Shown here piece by piece: positions 28,149-36,628 of a stretch of DNA of 64,000 nt (position 1 is its first letter; each line of letters starts with the position of its first letter). The DNA comes from Bacillus cereus ATCC 14579 (GTDB taxonomy: Bacteria > Bacillota > Bacilli > Bacillales > Bacillaceae_G), in contig NC_004722.1 in NCBI RefSeq assembly GCF_000007825.1, positions 3,326,501 to 3,390,500 of the forward strand, written 5' to 3'. The notes under the pieces are model-generated. The model did not search any database and was not told the origin of the DNA. It was given only the letters and a program-made list of their open reading frames with translations. The position numbers were made by a program, and so were the translations under genes.

Positions 28149-28466
28149 ATGAATGATTCTACATTATGCCCTCGCTTTGAAAAAGGAATGAAATTTTTTA
28201 GCCAACGATGGACAGCACTAATTATTTACCAACTTTTTTCTGGATCTCAGCGCTTTTGTACGCTTGAATCTTCTCTTCCTGTTAGCGGAAGATTACTTTC
28301 AGAAAGATTGAAAGAATTAGAACTAGAAGGAATTGTCGAACGTAAAGTCTTTCCTGAGACACCAGTTCGTATAGAATATTCTTTAACTCAAAAAGGATTT
28401 GCTTTAGAAGCTATTATTCGCGGAATAGAAGAATGGTCACAGGAATGGATAGAACTTGAGGAATAA
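28149..28466 (+). CDS. HxlR/DUF24 regulator E
   Basis: A 105-residue winged-helix regulator with the HxlR pattern: Cys7 in STLCPRF, WTALIIYQLFSGSQRF, LSERLKELELEGIVERK and RIEYSLTQKG. Such proteins often sense electrophiles through the N-terminal Cys. It has a strong AGGAGG site. It is divergent from ribA-ribD. Its upstream palindromes (TTAC-N5-GTAA) differ from the TACT/AGTA boxes near the other HxlR genes, so it probably controls a separate target set. Confidence 0.9.
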   Translation: MNDSTLCPRFEKGMKFFSQRWTALIIYQLFSGSQRFCTLESSLPVSGRLLSERLKELELEGIVERKVFPETPVRIEYSLTQKGFALEAIIRGIEEWSQEWIELEE

Positions 28467-28522
28467 CATAAAAGCTTTTTCGTATATAGTTTTAAGTAAT
28501 CAAATTACAGATACCTATTATT

Positions 28523-28564
28523 AAAACGCTAGTTTTTCAAGCATTTATGAAAAGCTAGCGTTTT
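28523..28564 (+). terminator. Terminator of hxlR-E
   Basis: AACGCTAGTTTTTC pairs with GAAAAGCTAGCGTT with one G-U pair, then TTTT. A second hairpin at 28595-28623 (AACAAGATGATC / GATCACCTTGTT) follows. Confidence 0.85.
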
Positions 28565-28737
28565 TTAATGAATAAAATAAAATTTAAGAAATGAAACAAG
28601 ATGATCAAACCGATCACCTTGTTCCTTTAAAGATTAAAATAGTGATTTTAACAACTTTTATTAATACATACTCGATTAACAGAAATAATAAATAGAATTT
28701 TTGTAACTAAACAGTTTTATTTTCGCAATACAGTTAG

Positions 28738-28792
28738 CTTATCCCGCTATTTGCGGACAGTAAGACCACCACTAATTAAATTTCCATTTTAT
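28738..28792 (-). repeat. bcr1-like remnant (copy D)
   Basis: Reads on the plus strand TTATCCCGCTATTTGCGGAC, then AGTAAGACCACC, ending ATTTCCATTTTAT. It keeps the two ends of the element in minus orientation with most of the middle gone and is more diverged than the others. Confidence 0.65.
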
Positions 28793-28804
28793 TGCATTTG
28801 AATA

Positions 28805-29404
28805 TTACTTATGAAATTTCACACGCTCTTCAAGTGGTTGGAATTCTTTTTCACCTGGTGCAGCTGTTGGATTACCAAATGGCATTTGTGCAATTAGCTT
28901 CCAATTAGCAGGGACATTCCATTCTTGTTTTATCTCATCGTCAATTAATGGATTATAATGTTGTAAAGATGCCCCTAATCCCTCTGCTTCTAAACCTGTC
29001 CACACGACTAATTGGTGCATACCTGATGCTTGGTATGACCAAATTGGGAAGTTTTCAGCATATGCAGCAAATTTTTCTTGAAGCGATTTAACGATAGCCT
29101 CATCTTCAAAGAATAGTACTGTTCCATAACCAGCTTTAAAAGAATCCATTTTTTGTTGCGTTCCTGAGAAATCTCCATCTCCAACTACTTTTCTTAATGT
29201 TTCAGTTGTAATATCCCATAATTTATCATGAGCTTCACCAAATAATACAACTAATCGCGCAGTTTGAGAATTGAAAGCTGATGGAGTATATTTCACAGCA
29301 AACTCCACAATTTCTTTAATTTTTTCATCCGATACTTGTACCTCTTTGTTAATTCCATAATAAGTACGTCTTTCTTTCAGTGCAGTATAGAAATCTTTTG
29401 TCAT
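28805..29404 (-). CDS. Nitroreductase-family protein, FRM2/Hbn1-like
   Basis: A 199-residue FMN-dependent nitroreductase-like protein. It has the N-terminal ALKERRTYYGI, the FMN-contact region PSAFNSQTARLVVLFG, and the GLGASLQHYNPLID motif typical of the FRM2-like subgroup. Likely an NAD(P)H oxidoreductase for nitro compounds or quinones. It starts after a TAGGAGG-type site and has no clear operator upstream. A bcr1 remnant lies just after its stop. Confidence 0.87.
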   Translation of the reverse strand: MTKDFYTALKERRTYYGINKEVQVSDEKIKEIVEFAVKYTPSAFNSQTARLVVLFGEAHDKLWDITTETLRKVVGDGDFSGTQQKMDSFKAGYGTVLFFEDEAIVKSLQEKFAAYAENFPIWSYQASGMHQLVVWTGLEAEGLGASLQHYNPLIDDEIKQEWNVPANWKLIAQMPFGNPTAAPGEKEFQPLEERVKFHK

Positions 29405-29686
29405 AATTCATTTCCTCCTAAGTTTTAATATTCTTCAAAATGATACATTGCGAAGATAATATGAGTTGAAATGAGTTCATTTTTGAACCATTGAACACCA
29501 TAACACCAATTGCTAGTCATTCTGAATCTAAACCACTGCTTCTTGCTTCAGTTTCCCTAAAAAAACACTTATAGCATCATTGATACAATCTAGTGATCAT
29601 TCGGTATTATTTTACCCATTCTCTATCCATGTATCCTGCTTGTTTCATATTTACACAAATATGAAAATAACCTTAAATTGCTGGTC
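29405..29686. other. Intergenic stretch
   Basis: Upstream region of the nitroreductase gene. I see the ribosome site but no convincing operator, repeat or ORF before the terminator at 29688. Confidence 0.35.
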
Positions 29687-29687
29687 A

Positions 29688-29729
29688 AAAAAGCCAGGTA
29701 GCATGAAATAACACATTACCTGGCTTTTT
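29688..29729 (-). terminator. Terminator of the BNR gene
   Basis: Perfect 13-bp arms AAAAAGCCAGGTA and TACCTGGCTTTTT, with T runs on both sides. Confidence 0.85.
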
Positions 29730-29793
29730 ACATTTTCAATTTAAATTCAACTAAACATTACCAATGAATAGTAGTAAAAACTATACCCGTCAC

Positions 29794-30867
29794 TTATTTA
29801 ATAATTAACATCTCATATGGATGTTGTTCCATAAATCTATTCTCCCAAGGAATCTCTAATGATGTCCAATTTGAACCACCGTCTACTGACTGATACACTC
29901 CTTTATTGCTAAACAGATAAAACGTTCCATCACTTGTTGCCTTTAATACTGGTATGATTGTCCCTTTAGGAGTTGGTAAACCTGCATTCATTTCCGCCCA
30001 AGGCTGATCTTTTTCTTTCTTATAAATAAATGATTCACAATTTCCATTATTGTAATCATGCGCTACGTGTGGATTTGAAGATGTCGCGATGATAATATTT
30101 TCTGGATCATTTGGGTTAACTGCCATTTGATATGCGTAATGATGCTTTAGCCCACTACACATATAGTTCCACGTCTTACCTCCATCATTACTCTCCGCAT
30201 ACTCTTGACCTGGTTCTTTCAAGAATGAATCACCTAACACCCCGTATAAACGATTTGGGGCATTGCGATGTGATGTAAGAATGTGAATATCTTGAGGATA
30301 GTTCCCCTCTTTTTCCTCAGTCCATGTCTTACCTCCATCTACACTTTTAATTAATCCCCCAACCTCAATAGTCGTATAAATAGTTTCTGGATTATTAGCA
30401 TCAATTTCAATATGTTTTACATGGTGTGTATATGTTCTTTGAGGAAAGAACCATGATGAATATGATGGCATTTGTCGATAATCAGTTAGCAGCTCAAAAC
30501 TGTCTCCTCCATTTTTGGATACGAACATTGCGCTCGGTTCAGTTCCTACATATACAATCCCGTTACCGTCATCCCCCTTCTCTGGAGATACAGAAACTGC
30601 TGTAATAGCTCTCATATGAATAGCATTTGCTGGGAACACTTCACCAAAGGAAGGTAACGCACCAATCGCTTCCCATGAACTTCCTCCATCTTTACTTCTC
30701 CATAATCCCCTGTCAAAGGTACCACAATACATTCTTTCTGGATCGTATGGATCTGAAGCTAATGCAACCGGATTCGCACCTACAAACTGCGATTGGACGC
30801 TCCATGTTGAGTCTTTTTTTTCTGCAATTACAAGTTCTCTATCAAACGCTAATATGAATTTTTCCAT
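29794..30867 (-). CDS. BNR-repeat beta-propeller protein
   Basis: A 357-residue protein with repeated Asp-box (BNR) motifs: SKDGGSSWEA, SKNGGDSFEL, SVDGGKTWTE, SNDGGKTWNY, SVDGGSNWTS. These build a sialidase/Vps10-like beta propeller. There is no signal peptide, so it is probably cytoplasmic. Catalytic residues of sialidases cannot be identified, so enzyme activity is uncertain. Its upstream region holds two copies of an unusual palindrome and a near-consensus promoter. Confidence 0.82.
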   Translation of the reverse strand: MEKFILAFDRELVIAEKKDSTWSVQSQFVGANPVALASDPYDPERMYCGTFDRGLWRSKDGGSSWEAIGALPSFGEVFPANAIHMRAITAVSVSPEKGDDGNGIVYVGTEPSAMFVSKNGGDSFELLTDYRQMPSYSSWFFPQRTYTHHVKHIEIDANNPETIYTTIEVGGLIKSVDGGKTWTEEKEGNYPQDIHILTSHRNAPNRLYGVLGDSFLKEPGQEYAESNDGGKTWNYMCSGLKHHYAYQMAVNPNDPENIIIATSSNPHVAHDYNNGNCESFIYKKEKDQPWAEMNAGLPTPKGTIIPVLKATSDGTFYLFSNKGVYQSVDGGSNWTSLEIPWENRFMEQHPYEMLIIK

Positions 30868-30944
30868 TACTAAAATCTCCTCGTTTCATAATATATCTAC
30901 TGTATTATTTAAATTTTTACCGTTACAAGTTATGAGATAACACT

Positions 30945-30962
30945 TATATGCTACAGCATATA
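30945..30962. promoter_or_regulatory. Palindrome, copy 1 of 2
   Basis: TATATGCTACAGCATATA, one base from perfect symmetry, 78 bp before the BNR-protein start. It matches the copy at 31097 in 17 of 18 positions. Confidence 0.55.
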
Positions 30963-30998
30963 AAGGATAAATTTTATAAGCAATATGTGATTAAAAAC

Positions 30999-31070
30999 TT
31001 ACATTATATAATTTGTTAACTTCACATCAGTATGATGAACAAGATGTCCTGTTAACTCATATAAGTCCAT
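30999..31070 (-). other. Possible 23-residue leader ORF
   Basis: After AAGGTGG, an ATG opens a 23-codon frame (MDLYELTGHLV...YIM) between the strong promoter and the BNR gene. It could be a leader peptide, the stub of a truncated gene, or chance. Confidence 0.25.
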
Positions 31071-31096
31071 ATGCCACCTTCAAATAAATCGCAATT

Positions 31097-31142
31097 TATA
31101 TGCTATAGCATATATAATATAGAATGCATTATTTTATGTCAA
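31097..31142 (-). promoter_or_regulatory. Strong promoter with palindromic operator
   Basis: On the minus strand, -35 TTGACA (31137-31142), 17-bp spacer, -10 TATTAT (31114-31119). The perfect 18-bp palindrome TATATGCTATAGCATATA (31097-31114) lies at the expected start of transcription. It probably drives the BNR gene under an unidentified repressor. Confidence 0.65.
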
Positions 31143-31233
31143 ACTTTAATACTGTTAATAAGTTCTTTAGCTCGCCTAAAGTAATTTAAAAGTCATAATA
31201 TAAACAGAAACATTTTATTGAATAGAAAATAAA

Positions 31234-31260
31234 AAAAGAGTGCAATTTTTGCACTCTTTT
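31234..31260 (-). terminator. Terminator of the MFS-aldo/keto reductase operon
   Basis: AAAAGAGTGCAA pairs with TTGCACTCTTTT, flanked by A and T runs. Confidence 0.85.
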
Positions 31261-31272
31261 TACTCATTTCTA

Positions 31273-32112
31273 TTAGAAATCAAAGTTATCAGGATCTGGA
31301 CCAACGCGGTGATTTTGATTTAATGCATCGATTTTTTCCATATCTTCTTTCGTTAATTCAAAGTTAAATACATCTGCATTTGCAATAATGCGGTGCTCTT
31401 TCGTTGATTTCGGAATTGTGATTACTCCATTTTGAAGATCCCAACGTAAAATAACTTGAGCTGTTGTTTTACCGTGTTTCTCAGCAATCTCTTGTAATGT
31501 TTCGTTATCTAATAATTGACCTTGCATAAGTGGTGACCATGCTTCCATTTGAATACCTTGTTCTTTACAGAAAGCTTGTAATTCTTTTTGTGTTAAACGA
31601 GGATGGTATTCTACTTGGTTGATCATCGGCTTAATTTCTGCATCTTTTATTACATCTTGCAGATGGTGAATTTGGAAATTACTTACGCCAATTGCACGTA
31701 CACGCTTTTCTTTATAAAGTGTTTCTAACGCTCTCCATGTATCTTTATATTTCCCTTCTACAGGCCAGTGAACAAGATATAAATCTAAATAATCTAGCTT
31801 TAATTTTTTTAAGCTCTCTTCGTATGCAGCAATCGTTTCTTCATATCCTTGATCTGCGTTCCATACTTTTGAAGTAATAAATAATTCTTCTCTTGAAATA
31901 CCAGTTGTTTCAATACCGGCACGAATCCCCTCACCTACAGCTGCTTCATTTCCGTAAATTGCAGCTGTATCAATGCTGCGGTATCCTGCTTTAATTGCTG
32001 ATTTAATCGCTTCTACAAGTTCTGGTCCTTCTTCTACTTTAAATACACCTAAACCAAACCAAGGCATTTCCACACCATTACTTAATACTGTTTTACTTTG
32101 TAAGTTTTTCAT
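31273..32112 (-). CDS. Aldo/keto reductase, YtbE/YvgN type
   Basis: A 279-residue NADPH-dependent carbonyl reductase. The catalytic tetrad is visible: Asp and Tyr in SIDTAAIYGNE, Lys in FITSKVWN, His in LYLVHWPVEGK. The cofactor signature IPKSTKEHRI is near the C terminus. It likely reduces reactive aldehydes such as methylglyoxal. It lies 16 bp downstream of an MFS gene, the same pairing as ytbD-ytbE in B. subtilis, which neighbours an HxlR gene. Confidence 0.92.
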   Translation of the reverse strand: MKNLQSKTVLSNGVEMPWFGLGVFKVEEGPELVEAIKSAIKAGYRSIDTAAIYGNEAAVGEGIRAGIETTGISREELFITSKVWNADQGYEETIAAYEESLKKLKLDYLDLYLVHWPVEGKYKDTWRALETLYKEKRVRAIGVSNFQIHHLQDVIKDAEIKPMINQVEYHPRLTQKELQAFCKEQGIQMEAWSPLMQGQLLDNETLQEIAEKHGKTTAQVILRWDLQNGVITIPKSTKEHRIIANADVFNFELTKEDMEKIDALNQNHRVGPDPDNFDF

Positions 32113-32128
32113 TTTATTTTCTCTCCTT

Positions 32129-33343
32129 TTATTTTACTTGATCTCTTTTTTCTAATGTCATGCTCCATGCTGTTAAAATAACAGCACCTACTACCATAAT
32201 GCCGCCTACCCAAGCTGTATGAATTAACCCTAACGAGTTCGTTACAATACCGCCTAAATAAGCACCAAGAGCAATCCCAGCATTAAACGCCGCAATATTA
32301 ATTGCCGATGCAACATCGACAGCACTCGGTACAAATCGTTCAGCTAACATTACGACATATACTTGTAACCCTGGAACATTCATAAATGCGAATAGCCCCA
32401 TTAAAATAATTGTGATTAACCCAGCTACCTTAAATGGTGCCGTAAATGTTAAAACAAATAGTATAATCGCTTGAATAAAGAACATGTAGAATAGCGCTCG
32501 AATTGGATTATGATTCGATAATTTTCCGCCAATCACATTCCCTATCGCAATGGCGATTCCATACACTAATAAAATGATAGTAACCGTATTTGCTTTAAAT
32601 CCTGTTACCTCTTGTAATAACGGAGATAAATACGTAAAAGTTACGAATGTTCCCCCATATCCTAATGCAGTAATAATGAAAACTAGTAACAGTCTTCCGT
32701 TCGTAATCAGTTTAAATTGATCGCGGAATGATACAGACGCACCTTTTTTCATATTAGATGGAATGAGAATACTATTTGCAATTAAGGCGATAATTCCAAT
32801 TACTACAATTGCTAAAAATGATGTTCTCCAGCCAAATTGTTGACCAATAAATGTTCCAATTGGTGCACCTGTAATAGTTGCAACTGTTACACCAGTAAAC
32901 ATAATCGCAATCGCGCTAGCCCGTTTATTTTCTGGGACAAGTGCCGCAGCAATTGTTGAACCAATTGACATAAACACACCATGCGAAAGTGCAGAAATAA
33001 TTCGCGCAATAAGTAATACAGTGAAGCTTGTTGCTACCGCTGCGATTCCGTTACCAATAATGAAAATAATCATAATCCACATTAATAACGTTTTTCGTGA
33101 CATATTAGCTGTTAATGACGTTAATACTGGAGCCCCAAACGCTACGCCTAACGCATATAAAGAAACTGTTAAACCAGCCGTTGTAACCGACACATGTAAA
33201 TCTTCCGAAATAGATGGTAATAAACCGACACTAACAAATTCAGTTGTCCCAATCCCGAACGCACTAATTGCTAACGCTAACAACGCAAATATACTTCTTC
33301 GATTCGTCTGAACTTCTGAAGACGATGCTGTATATGAATTCAA
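32129..33343 (-). CDS. MFS exporter, YtbD-like DHA1 family
   Basis: A 404-residue, 12-helix major-facilitator protein. GIGTTEFVSVGLLPSI after the first helix and the LTANMSRKTLLM loop are typical of the DHA1 drug/sugar efflux subgroup. It is the first gene of an operon with an aldo/keto reductase. The three operators S3-S5 start about 130 bp upstream, although their cassette promoters face away from it. Confidence 0.9.
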   Translation of the reverse strand: MNSYTASSSEVQTNRRSIFALLALAISAFGIGTTEFVSVGLLPSISEDLHVSVTTAGLTVSLYALGVAFGAPVLTSLTANMSRKTLLMWIMIIFIIGNGIAAVATSFTVLLIARIISALSHGVFMSIGSTIAAALVPENKRASAIAIMFTGVTVATITGAPIGTFIGQQFGWRTSFLAIVVIGIIALIANSILIPSNMKKGASVSFRDQFKLITNGRLLLVFIITALGYGGTFVTFTYLSPLLQEVTGFKANTVTIILLVYGIAIAIGNVIGGKLSNHNPIRALFYMFFIQAIILFVLTFTAPFKVAGLITIILMGLFAFMNVPGLQVYVVMLAERFVPSAVDVASAINIAAFNAGIALGAYLGGIVTNSLGLIHTAWVGGIMVVGAVILTAWSMTLEKRDQVK

Positions 33344-33472
33344 TTGAGTTTCCCCTCTTCCCTATAATTCCTATCATAATAGTGCGATAAAAAGGCCCTT
33401 TTATCTTCTAAAAAACATATTTAATCTCTACAAACGCTATTATGAATGGTTTCATTCTTTTTTTAAAGAACG

Positions 33473-33503
33473 CACTTTAAAGTACTATAGGTACTTTTTA
33501 GTA
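33473..33503. promoter_or_regulatory. HxlR-type double operator S3
   Basis: CACTTTAAAGTA (33473-33484) and TACTTTTTAGTA (33492-33503), separated by CTATAGG, centres 19 bp apart. First of three in tandem in the 33344-33924 gap. Confidence 0.7.
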
Positions 33504-33568
33504 CCGTAAAGCTTGTCTCTCTCTTACATGTACTATTATGAAATATATTCAATACAATGAATAGTACG

Positions 33569-33599
33569 TACTTTAAAGTGCTGTAGGTACTAAAAAGTA
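33569..33599. promoter_or_regulatory. HxlR-type double operator S4
   Basis: TACTTTAAAGTG and TACTAAAAAGTA separated by CTGTAGG. It is preceded by a promoter-like block ending TACTATTATGAA, repeated before S5. Confidence 0.7.
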
Positions 33600-33683
33600 A
33601 CATAGTTAGTTACCAGTACCGTAAAGCTTGTTTCTCTCTTACATGTGCTATTATGAATGATAATCACCCTAATAAAAAGTACG

Positions 33684-33714
33684 TACTTTAAAGTACTATA
33701 GGTACTAAAAAGTA
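33684..33714. promoter_or_regulatory. HxlR-type double operator S5
   Basis: TACTTTAAAGTA and TACTAAAAAGTA separated by CTATAGG, exactly 115 bp after S4. The shared upstream block CCGTAAAGCTTGT and GCTATTATGAA marks a cassette duplication. Confidence 0.7.
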
Positions 33715-33870
33715 ATATTTATATAACCTAGCTTATTTTGCTCAAAAATTGAAATCTACATTCCATGAAAAAGACTTTCAAATGAAGAAATACACTTTCC
33801 CGTAGAGGCAACTTTAGAGAATATTACTTAAACATATAAAGGATCATGTTCATTACCACAGACAAATAAT

Positions 33871-33914
33871 AAAAAGGCAAAAACGAACAGAAATGTGTTC
33901 ATTTTTGCCTTTTT
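33871..33914 (-). terminator. Terminator of the tautomerase operon
   Basis: AAAAAGGCAAAAA pairs with TTTTTGCCTTTTT, with an inner GAACA/TGTTC extension. Confidence 0.85.
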
Positions 33915-33924
33915 TATTTAATGA

Positions 33925-34398
33925 TTAAAATGTACGACTTTTGGAAAGGAAATCTGCATTAGCTCCTGTTACACCACTTTGTCCCCAGTTCCCTGGAATC
34001 ATTTCACGAATAAGAATTAGCACTTTATCCAAAGGTGCATGAGTATATTTAGATGTTACTTGTGTAAGTTCGTTTACCCACTTATCCTTTGTCTCTTGAT
34101 CAAATGTATTCCATATATCAACCTTAATAATAGCCATTCCATTAACGTTACGACCTAGTGTATCGTAAGACTCTTTTGTCTCCCAATCGGACACCCTACT
34201 TTTCACAGCAAAGGTAGCATCACTTGCTACAGCCCCAGCTTTCCCCCAGTTTTCTTTCTCAAGTTCCGTTATCAACACTTGAATTTTGTCAGGGACAATT
34301 TTTAATAGTTTTATTGTAAGTTCCGTTACACTATAAATAAATTCCTTCTTTTCTTCTGTTGACATGGTTGGCCAAGTATTTAGCTCGATTAATGGCAT
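33925..34398 (-). CDS. Fused 4-oxalocrotonate tautomerase-like protein
   Basis: A 157-residue tandem of two 4-OT domains. The first starts with catalytic-type Pro1 (PLIELNTWP) and ends ENWGKAG. The second (AIIKVDIWNTFDQETKDKW...PGNWGQSG) has Ala in the proline position, so only one half can use the N-terminal proline. The length is twice that of a classical 4-OT. It follows the UPF0303 gene by 42 bp and is likely part of the electrophile-response set. Confidence 0.85.
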   Translation of the reverse strand: MPLIELNTWPTMSTEEKKEFIYSVTELTIKLLKIVPDKIQVLITELEKENWGKAGAVASDATFAVKSRVSDWETKESYDTLGRNVNGMAIIKVDIWNTFDQETKDKWVNELTQVTSKYTHAPLDKVLILIREMIPGNWGQSGVTGANADFLSKSRTF

Positions 34399-34440
34399 AG
34401 TATTGCCCCCTAAATTTAATTATCTATTGACTAGTTACAA

Positions 34441-34917
34441 CTATTGGTTCAAATGATTTTTAACTGCTCTTACTACCAATTCGTGATCTTCTTCTGGTGG
34501 TAATCCTGAAACTGTTATCATTCCAATAACCCCTACGTTTTTTATCCTGATAGGAAAGCATCCACCAAACGCAGCATATTCCGAAGTATCTAAAAGATAT
34601 TTTTCATTATATGAAATTCCAGTTATTTCACTTTGTATCTGCATATAATACGAGCTACGATCATGCAGGGAAACGACTCGTTTTTTACGCTCAATCCATT
34701 TCGTATTTTCCGCATTTGTCCCTGTCATCTTGAAATGAAATAATTGCACACCATTTTTCGTTATATCAACAGCAATCAATTTCCCCTCTCGCTTTGCTGT
34801 TTCAACGATAAATAAACCTAGTTGCAAGGCATCTTCATTTGTAAAAGAGGAAAATTGAAGCGTTTCCTCCTCTTTTAAAATTTGTTTACTTATTTCATTC
34901 AAATTTGAAGTGCTCAT
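34441..34917 (-). CDS. UPF0303 / heme-degrading-domain protein
   Basis: A protein of about 158 residues of the UPF0303 family (GlcG/HbpS-like fold). Motifs are EGKLIAVDITKNGVQLFH, NTKWIERKKRVV and FGGCFPIRIKNVGVIGMITVSGLPP. GGAGG at 34926-34930, eight bases before ATG 34915-34917, fixes the start; the longer open frame has no ribosome site. It is the first gene of an operon with the fused tautomerase. Operator S6 is 194 bp upstream. Confidence 0.82.
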   Translation of the reverse strand: MSTSNLNEISKQILKEEETLQFSSFTNEDALQLGLFIVETAKREGKLIAVDITKNGVQLFHFKMTGTNAENTKWIERKKRVVSLHDRSSYYMQIQSEITGISYNEKYLLDTSEYAAFGGCFPIRIKNVGVIGMITVSGLPPEEDHELVVRAVKNHLNQ

Positions 34918-35110
34918 ATTTTTAACCTCCATAATTGTTTTATGCCACACCGACATTTTTTCGAAATTATTAGGCCATATAGTACAACCCTTCAATCAAT
35001 CTGATTCCAAATAAACTGCTGTAACATCGTTGGTAACTAGTAGTACCGTAAAGCTTGTTTTCTTCTTACTGGTGCTATTATGAATGATATTCAAAGTTAT
35101 AAAAAGTACG

Positions 35111-35141
35111 CACTTTAAAGTGCTATAGGTACTTTAAAGTA
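35111..35141. promoter_or_regulatory. HxlR-type double operator S6
   Basis: CACTTTAAAGTG and TACTTTAAAGTA separated by CTATAGG. The promoter block GTGCTATTATGAATGATATT is about 55 bp upstream. A decayed cassette copy (GAGACTATTATGAAATATATT) follows at about 35165. Confidence 0.7.
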
Positions 35142-35318
35142 CTATTCTACTTATCCCTATCTTACAGAGACTATTATGAAATATATTTAACATCTTAAAA
35201 ATGTATGTACTAAAGAATAATATTTTTAATCACTAACTTTTTTGATCAATCGTTATAATCCAATTTCATCAAAATTTTTATCAATTATTACACTATCCAA
35301 CAATAGGAGGAAACAAAG

Positions 35319-35345
35319 ATGGATGAAAATATATCCAAAAGCTGA
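35319..35345 (+). pseudogene. Stub of a deleted gene
   Basis: AGGAGG at 35306-35311 and ATG lead into only eight codons (MDENISKS) before TGA. This looks like the start of a plus-strand gene that was lost. It lies downstream of the S6 cassette, whose promoter points toward it. Confidence 0.3.
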
Positions 35346-35404
35346 AAAGCAGTTGAGTCCCTTGAGGGAATAGTTATAATTCACTACTTATAGAAATAGA
35401 CATA

Positions 35405-35452
35405 CAAAAACGCCATCCTTTCCTATAATTCTACAGAAAGAATAGCGTATTT
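35405..35452 (-). terminator. Probable terminator of the DUF1304 gene
   Basis: Imperfect arms AACGCCATCCTTTC and GAAAGAATAGCGTA between A and T runs. Confidence 0.55.
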
Positions 35453-35488
35453 TTCAAAAATGAGTTCTTTTATTGAGAAACTTTGATT

Positions 35489-35860
35489 CTATATCATACA
35501 TAAAAGGGCAACCAGTGCTAAAACAGCTGGAAGTCCTTGTTTCACAATAATTGATTTATTAGATGTGAAACCTCCGAAAATAGCTGCTATCACCACACAA
35601 ATCACGAAAAATAATTGGACCATATAACCAATTGGATTGAGTCCAAGTACAAGTCCCCAAATGAGACCAGCCGCTAAAAATCCATTATATAAACCTTGGT
35701 TTGCAAACATAATGGCTACGTTTCGATCTCCTTCTAAATGCTTCGGTAATTTGAAAGCACGTTTCGCTACTTTTGAATCAATAAAAAACATTTCAAGGAT
35801 CATGATAAACAAATGTTCTAATGCTACGATCCCGACTAAAATAGCTGCGATTATTTCCAC
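35489..35860 (-). CDS. DUF1304 membrane protein
   Basis: A 123-residue protein with four predicted membrane helices. It begins with an EHLFIMILEMF motif and has GLYNGFLAAGLIWG in the middle, matching the DUF1304 family of small integral membrane proteins. Function unknown. It stands alone. Confidence 0.85.
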   Translation of the reverse strand: MEIIAAILVGIVALEHLFIMILEMFFIDSKVAKRAFKLPKHLEGDRNVAIMFANQGLYNGFLAAGLIWGLVLGLNPIGYMVQLFFVICVVIAAIFGGFTSNKSIIVKQGLPAVLALVALLCMI

Positions 35861-36340
35861 ACTATTCTGCCCCCTACACTCTCTATTCTTTAATATTCTC
35901 TACATTTTTTTGCACCTGTAATAGAACATGAATAAGTATTTTGCGTTCTTCTCCACTGATATTTACGAACATTTCCTTCATAAAATGTTCCTTTTCTTTC
36001 TTGTCAAAATATTAATTGATATATCAATTATTGATACATCAATTAATATACATCTCTCTTTTTATTTTTGCAAGTTTTTTTGCTCAATTGGTTTTATTTT
36101 GTTCCAGCAACTTTAAACCAATTCAAAACATCAGTTCGCATTTCTAGAAATCATAATTACTTTAAGTTCATTCTGACAATCATATTTAACTAAATATATA
36201 AAAGAATTGAGTTATATCTCCATCAATTTATAAAAATTAATTTTTTCTAAAAACAGATACTTTACGTTTTTTATAGTAATAAAAATCATTTTTTTGTTTC
36301 AGAGGCAATCCATTTTGTTAGCCTGATGGGCATAAGATAG
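35861..36340. other. AT-rich intergenic stretch
   Basis: Promoter region of the DUF1304 gene, then low-complexity AT-rich sequence with no convincing ORF. TTGATATATCAATTATTGAT at about 36015-36034 is a local palindromic run of unknown meaning. Confidence 0.35.
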
Positions 36341-36478
36341 CACCCATATGGAGAACCAATTATCTTTCAAGAAGATGGCTAGAAATCTGGATTTGGTACA
36401 AGAGTTGCCTACTTCCCCGATTCAGATGGTACTAATTTAGAGCTAATTGCTCCAAAAGGGCCATTTAGACGTGACTAA
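36341..36478 (+). pseudogene. C-terminal remnant of a VOC (glyoxalase-fold) protein
   Basis: The plus strand reads HPYGEPIIFQEDG, an in-frame TAG, then KSGFGTRVAYFPDSDGTNLE and LIAPKGPF before the stop. The (F)(P/K)D(S/P)DGTNLELI motif with its metal-ligand Glu is typical of the last strand of VOC-family proteins. The N-terminal half is gone. A strong terminator still follows. Confidence 0.75.
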
Positions 36479-36491
36479 TAAATTAATACCG

Positions 36492-36523
36492 AAACAGCCA
36501 CCTTATCTGAAAGGTGGCTGTTT
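36492..36523 (+). terminator. Terminator after the VOC remnant
   Basis: Perfect 13-bp arms AAACAGCCACCTT and AAGGTGGCTGTTT, then TGTTAAT. Confidence 0.8.
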
Positions 36524-36543
36524 GTTAATAGATTGAATAAAAA

Positions 36544-36574
36544 GGACAAACTCTCCAACTTGAGAAGTTTGTCC
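36544..36574 (-). terminator. Terminator of the permease gene
   Basis: GGACAAACT pairs with AGTTTGTCC, with an inner CTC/GAG extension. On the minus strand it is followed by TTTTTATT. Confidence 0.75.
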
Positions 36575-36628
36575 AAAAATAGATATTTCATATTCCACTA
36601 CTTTGACACTAAAATCAACAATAGTGAA

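Noticed and set aside
26017..28466. ribA-ribD-hxlR as a toxoflavin-type antibiotic cluster
   Set aside because: Toxoflavin clusters also need methyltransferases and dedicated enzymes; none are near. A regulatory reading is safer.
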